Notes under the pieces: model-generated
Databases searched by the model: none
The model's input: only the letters and a program-made list of their open reading frames with translations
Told to the model about the DNA's origin: nothing
From: an uncultured Clostridia bacterium
GTDB lineage: Bacteria; Bacillota; Clostridia; Christensenellales; CAG-917
Assembly: GCA_934277615.1 (NCBI GenBank)
Contig: CAKQUV010000002.1
Span: forward strand, 165,740 to 229,739
Direction: 5' to 3'
Length of the DNA: 64,000 nt
Shown here: positions 60,169 through 64,000 of the stretch, in pieces
Numbering within the stretch: position 1 is the first letter of the stretch
Layout of the letters: the number at the start of each line of letters is the position of its first letter
Position numbers and translations under genes: made by a program

Positions 60169-60310
60169 TGCGACAAATCTGGATATATTTGGTGTAAGTG
60201 GCCTTTTACTTCGGTAACAGGTGCATTTTCGCGTTACATAGCTCTTACACTGGATATAGCATGTGGATTTGTCGCAGAATCAGCGAGATGCACTTGTTAT
60301 ATTTTTTTAT
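60169..60310 (+). ncRNA. Candidate structured leader RNA, class not recognised
   Basis: P1: TGCGACAAATC (60169-60179) with GATTTGTCGCA (60266-60276), 11 bp, no mismatch. An internal loop carries TGGATATA on both strands (60180-60187 and 60251-60258). P2: GTGTAAG (60192-60198) with CTTACAC (60244-60250). Inside, either TTAC-TTCG-GTAA (60206-60217) or GTAAC (60214-60218) with GTTAC (60233-60237). AGGTGCAT (60219-60226) can pair with ATGCACTT (60288-60295) as a pseudoknot. A T-run follows at 60302-60308. It could be a riboswitch or another cis-regulatory RNA. Confidence 0.55.
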
Positions 60311-60345
60311 AGTATTAGTGCCTCTTGATATTGCGGAGGAGAACA

Positions 60346-63300
60346 ATGAAAAGATTGAGTAGATTTGCAATCGTTGCAATATTCGTACTCGTAATGGTTT
60401 TGTCGGCATGCTTGCTTGTTGCATGTGGCGACAACGGCGGCGGCACAAAGCAAGTGCCTGTGTATAAGGGGATGACTATATCCCGAAGTATTGCAAGTGC
60501 GTCGGCAAGCGCAGCGGACGATGGTGAACACGGCGAATATGTCGAACCTCAACACAAACCGGGACACATCGAAGGCGATCACGACCATCGCGACGATGAT
60601 TTTGACCAAGACAAGCCTTTTGAAGATTCGAATGCGCCGAGCATCGAGAACAAAGCAAACAGCACTTTGGATGTTGTAGGTGCGGCGGAAAGCATTTATT
60701 ATGCAGATATGAATCAAGATATCTTCATAACGATCAAACTTTCAAACCCCGATAGTTACGAAATTTTGTCATTCACGCTCAATGGTAAAAAGTATTCCAA
60801 CTATATGTTCGAGGAAGGCTCGGATATGGAAAACTTGGTGCTTAAAGTGAATGTGGGCAATGTGGGCGGAATCCACGATTACACCATTGACGCAATCAAG
60901 TACGTTGACGGCACGGACATCAAAGACGTGCGTATGGATGGGGATAGAACCGTCAAAGCAGGCGTAAGAGCAGGCGACCAAACCTACGTCAACGTGACAA
61001 ACGAGCAAAAGTCTATGACAAGCATCTCGTTTGATGCGCAAGTTGTGGACTTGTATTCACTCATTGAAAAGAGCGGCGGCTATGCAAAAGCTGTGCTGTA
61101 CGATGGTGTGAATATGCTGACAAAGGACATCAAAGTCGGCGAAAAGACAAGAATCGTCTTTGACAATCTTGCTCCAAACACCGTGTACCAATACGGCGTT
61201 GTCGCCCTTTATGACAATCTTAGCGGCAACGGCGCGAAACTCAACACTCTATACAAAAAAGCAGTCTATACCGATACAATCGTTTTGTTCAAAGACGTGC
61301 AAGTCGGCAAAGAAAGCATCGAATGGGGTTTTGTGTGGAACGAATCTTTTGCCAACAGGCAAATGAGTGCAATTTCGCTTTTGCAAAACGGCGCAAAGGT
61401 GCAGGACGTTGACGTCACAGCAACGCGCCTTGACGGCTTGAAGTCCAACAACGAATACACTCTTGAAGCAACCTACAAAAATCTTCAAAACCAAGACGAA
61501 ACCATTGCAATTGAGTTTGTTACATATGCAAAAGCAGTTCCTACTGTTGAAATCGCAAACGTACAATCAACACAAACGGAAATTGCATTTGAATTGAATG
61601 TAACAGACACGGACAATGTCGGTGCGATTGCAAAGATAGAACTGTTGCACGGTGAAGACGCACCAATAGTTGTTGAAAACACAGACAGAACGTTTGCAAA
61701 CTTGCTCTCTAACAACGATTATACAATTAAGGTTAAGTATACGTATGACCTTAACGACGGAGTTGGCGATCAACAAATTGTTAAGACCGCAAATATTAAG
61801 ACGAAAGCAAAAGCAGTTCCGACGGTTGAAATTGTAAACGTGCAATCCACCCAAACTGAAATTTCGTTCGAATTGAACGTAACGGATACGGACAATGTCG
61901 GCACAATATCAAAGATAGAACTTTTACATGGAGAAGATGCGCCTATTGTGGCAGAAACAAGCGATGTCCGCACTTTTGAGAATTTGCTTTCCAACAACGA
62001 CTACACTGTCCAATTGACATATTCATATGATCTTAATGACGGAGTTGGGGAGCAACAAATTGTAAAGACAGCAGACATTAAGACGAAAGCAAAAGCAACG
62101 CCTAGTGTAGAGATAAACAATTTGACAAGCACGCAAAACACGATTGAGTGCGACATTGCATATACGGACGTTGACAGCGTTGGTAGTGTCGTGGAAATTG
62201 CGCTTTATAGATTGGAAAACAAAGTCAAATCCGTGCCGTTTGCAACTCACGTATCTTTTGACGGACTTGAATCGGGAAAAGAATATAAGGTTGTTGTCAC
62301 GTACAAGTATGATTTGAACGATGGAAAGGGTGACATAACCGCCAACGTTGACGCAAAATATTCAACGCTTGTTGATAGTATAGTAGTGAATGAACTTATT
62401 CTTCTTAACAACAACGTTGTCAAACTCGGAGAAGAACTCAACTTGCGCGTGTATTTTACAAATAGCTCTGAAATCGAGTTGACAGGCATCTATGTAAACG
62501 GGCAAAAAGCAACCGTCGTGGGCGGTGACAGAATCGAAAGCGCAATTGTAAAATTTGTGCCTGAAACGTCGGGACTTTGCAGATTTGCAATAGACAGAGT
62601 GGATTATATCATTAATGGCGTTGAGGTCAACCAGACAATAGATTCAAGCGTTGAGGTTGAGTATCCTATATATAAGGATATAAATATCACATATACGCCT
62701 ATAACGATAAGTAAATATGAAAACACCGGCGACGGCGTGTACCTGAGTTTTGACAACGAGGACGGTTACACCGTATTCAAAGTCAACGAAAGTGACGATT
62801 TTGTGACAGTGGACAGCGGTAGAATATTCACAAAAGATATTTCAATCACCAGCATCGAATATGGCTATGCCGACTATGGCCACACCACGCAGAGTTGCGA
62901 TTTTAAAAATGACTATTGGAGTGATAGCATTCACCGCGTCACTGCACTCAAACGCATATATACCGTTGAAGATTTCTTTTCGATGACAGACGGATATTAT
63001 CTGTTGATGAACGATTTGGATTTGAGAAGTGTACAAACCAAAGCGCAAATCAAACTCACGGGTATATTTGACGCAAACGGACATACAATCCGCGGACTCA
63101 GCAACGTTGTGGATACTTCAAAATATGAATATTTTGATTTGTTCCAAGGCGGCTCGATTTATGACGCGACTTTCAAAGAATTGTACGTCAGCGTAAATCA
63201 CACGAGCAATGGTAACGGCTTGTACGTTCATCCGCTTGGCAACGCAAAACTTTACAATTGCACTGTGAAGGGCGACGTTGTGCTGTCCGATTCTGTCAAG

Positions 63301-64000
63301 TATGGGTATTTGAATATTGCGAACGATTCGACAACATATTCTCTCAACGTCACGATTGGCACAACGACGTCAACTCAAAAACATACGGCGACAAACACGC
63401 TTGTAAAAAATACGCATATTGTCGAACGCGATGACGTGTTCTATTTCGACTGCGAAGTCGGCAAAGCGTTTTTGTCGTATGCCAACAGAAACACGGCAGA
63501 CTACACCGTTGAGGACGGCACTTTCTTTGTGCGCAGTTGTGCATTTGCCGATAGTGAAACACTCAGGAACATCACTATGCCCGAAAGTGTAAAGCGTGTA
63601 GGCGATTATTCTGTTTTTGCAAATTGCATTATAGAGAATGCTGTGATTCCAATCATCTTGTTACAACACTTGGATAGCGAACAGCGCAAGTATCTTGTTA
63701 CATTGAGGTTGTTCTCCGACGCAGAGACTAGTATTGAAAATGATGCTTTTAGAGATTGCACGAATTTAACAAGCGTAATAATTCCTGACGGCGTGACTGA
63801 AATAGGCGATTATGCCTTCCTATATTGCAGCGTTTTGACAAGCGTAACAATCCCCGACAACGTGACGAGCATCGGTTATCAAGCCTTCTATGGTTGCAGC
63901 AGTCTTACGAGCGTAACAATCCCCGACAACGTGACGAGTATTGGCGGTTATGCCTTCTATGGTTGTAGCGACTTGACAACAGTCAATTGGAATGCAACAG
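60346..64000 (+). CDS. Giant BspA-type leucine-rich-repeat surface lipoprotein, 3' truncated by window
   Basis: 1218 residues inside the window, open to the edge; I translated the frame by eye and found no stop. A lipoprotein signal peptide (residues 1-26, lipobox SACLLVAC) places it on the outer face of the membrane. An acidic, histidine-containing stretch follows (~50-85, GDHDHRDDDFDQD). About residues 395-675 hold three tandem ~93-residue modules (PTVEIANVQSTQTEI, LLSNNDYT, YDLNDG), fibronectin-III-like in pattern. Near the edge, BspA-type LRRs begin (LTSVTIPDNVTSIGYQAFYGCSS). BspA-like proteins bind host or community surfaces. GGAGGAG ribosome site; preceded by a structured leader. Confidence 0.85.
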   Translation, partial: MKRLSRFAIVAIFVLVMVLSACLLVACGDNGGGTKQVPVYKGMTISRSIASASASAADDGEHGEYVEPQHKPGHIEGDHDHRDDDFDQDKPFEDSNAPSIENKANSTLDVVGAAESIYYADMNQDIFITIKLSNPDSYEILSFTLNGKKYSNYMFEEGSDMENLVLKVNVGNVGGIHDYTIDAIKYVDGTDIKDVRMDGDRTVKAGVRAGDQTYVNVTNEQKSMTSISFDAQVVDLYSLIEKSGGYAKAVLYDGVNMLTKDIKVGEKTRIVFDNLAPNTVYQYGVVALYDNLSGNGAKLNTLYKKAVYTDTIVLFKDVQVGKESIEWGFVWNESFANRQMSAISLLQNGAKVQDVDVTATRLDGLKSNNEYTLEATYKNLQNQDETIAIEFVTYAKAVPTVEIANVQSTQTEIAFELNVTDTDNVGAIAKIELLHGEDAPIVVENTDRTFANLLSNNDYTIKVKYTYDLNDGVGDQQIVKTANIKTKAKAVPTVEIVNVQSTQTEISFELNVTDTDNVGTISKIELLHGEDAPIVAETSDVRTFENLLSNNDYTVQLTYSYDLNDGVGEQQIVKTADIKTKAKATPSVEINNLTSTQNTIECDIAYTDVDSVGSVVEIALYRLENKVKSVPFATHVSFDGLESGKEYKVVVTYKYDLNDGKGDITANVDAKYSTLVDSIVVNELILLNNNVVKLGEELNLRVYFTNSSEIELTGIYVNGQKATVVGGDRIESAIVKFVPETSGLCRFAIDRVDYIINGVEVNQTIDSSVEVEYPIYKDINITYTPITISKYENTGDGVYLSFDNEDGYTVFKVNESDDFVTVDSGRIFTKDISITSIEYGYADYGHTTQSCDFKNDYWSDSIHRVTALKRIYTVEDFFSMTDGYYLLMNDLDLRSVQTKAQIKLTGIFDANGHTIRGLSNVVDTSKYEYFDLFQGGSIYDATFKELYVSVNHTSNGNGLYVHPLGNAKLYNCTVKGDVVLSDSVKYGYLNIANDSTTYSLNVTIGTTTSTQKHTATNTLVKNTHIVERDDVFYFDCEVGKAFLSYANRNTADYTVEDGTFFVRSCAFADSETLRNITMPESVKRVGDYSVFANCIIENAVIPIILLQHLDSEQRKYLVTLRLFSDAETSIENDAFRDCTNLTSVIIPDGVTEIGDYAFLYCSVLTSVTIPDNVTSIGYQAFYGCSSLTSVTIPDNVTSIGGYAFYGCSDLTTVNWNAT

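Overview
The window looks like chromosomal DNA of a low-to-mid GC Gram-positive bacterium of the Clostridia type (phylum Bacillota), probably an uncultured gut-type lineage. This rests on gene content: spoVT followed by a YabM-type flippase and a MazG protein (the spoVT-yabM-yabN order known from Bacillus), a DnaD/DnaB-like plus DnaI-like primosome pair, a CIRCE operator at groESL, a preQ1-I riboswitch at queT, and a tmRNA whose tag ends in ALAA. No species can be named from the sequence alone. No rRNA, tRNA, CRISPR array, transposase or complete phage module was seen.

Layout. 1-3437: the end of a peptide-type ABC importer operon (binding protein cut by the window edge, two permeases), then a TPR gene. 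4368-4731: ssrA (tmRNA), followed by a run of terminators and a roughly 2 kb AT-rich insert (5140-6849) with an HTH protein, an internally duplicated protein and a PD-(D/E)XK nuclease-like protein, bounded by 15-bp direct repeats. 6970-17632: housekeeping and transport genes (anion permease, serine dehydratase, typA, a GPH symporter, the primosome pair on the minus strand). 17863-25194: queT with its riboswitch, a flavin reductase-like protein, spoVT-yabM-mazG, dusB, trmL. 25561-29768: the lower-glycolysis cluster pgk-tpiA-gpmI behind a control region with three copies of a palindromic motif. 30064-41067: a Kef-type antiporter, then a four-gene unit made of an ABC exporter (ATPase and permease) and two very large paralogous membrane-anchored Ig-like surface proteins that share a 380-bp tract with one mismatch. 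41880-52219: a second ABC exporter, rlmI, a cytidylate-kinase-like protein, dCMP deaminase and groESL, separated by long intergenic repeats. 52633-59056: dnaX-ybaB-recR, a patatin, polA-coaE. 59150-64000: a short-chain dehydrogenase and the start of a giant BspA-type leucine-rich-repeat lipoprotein that runs off the window.

The most unusual content is non-coding. There are at least five families of intergenic elements, and several keep their frame sequence while the hairpin stems change in a compensatory way: the 3'-end elements after pgk, gpmI and the second surface protein; the long mosaic repeats at 41.2, 42.6, 44.9, 50.8 and 52.2 kb; the AGTGATATT hairpin array at 59.95 kb; and the terminator-plus-GCGGGACTACC units around ssrA. 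A separate candidate structured RNA (60169-60310) lies directly downstream of a good promoter and ahead of the BspA-like gene. It has an 11-bp closing stem, a two-fold internal loop and a plausible 8-bp pseudoknot; I do not recognise it as a known class. The best candidate for an undescribed gene system is the insert next to ssrA; the ABC exporter with its twin Ig-like proteins is the second.
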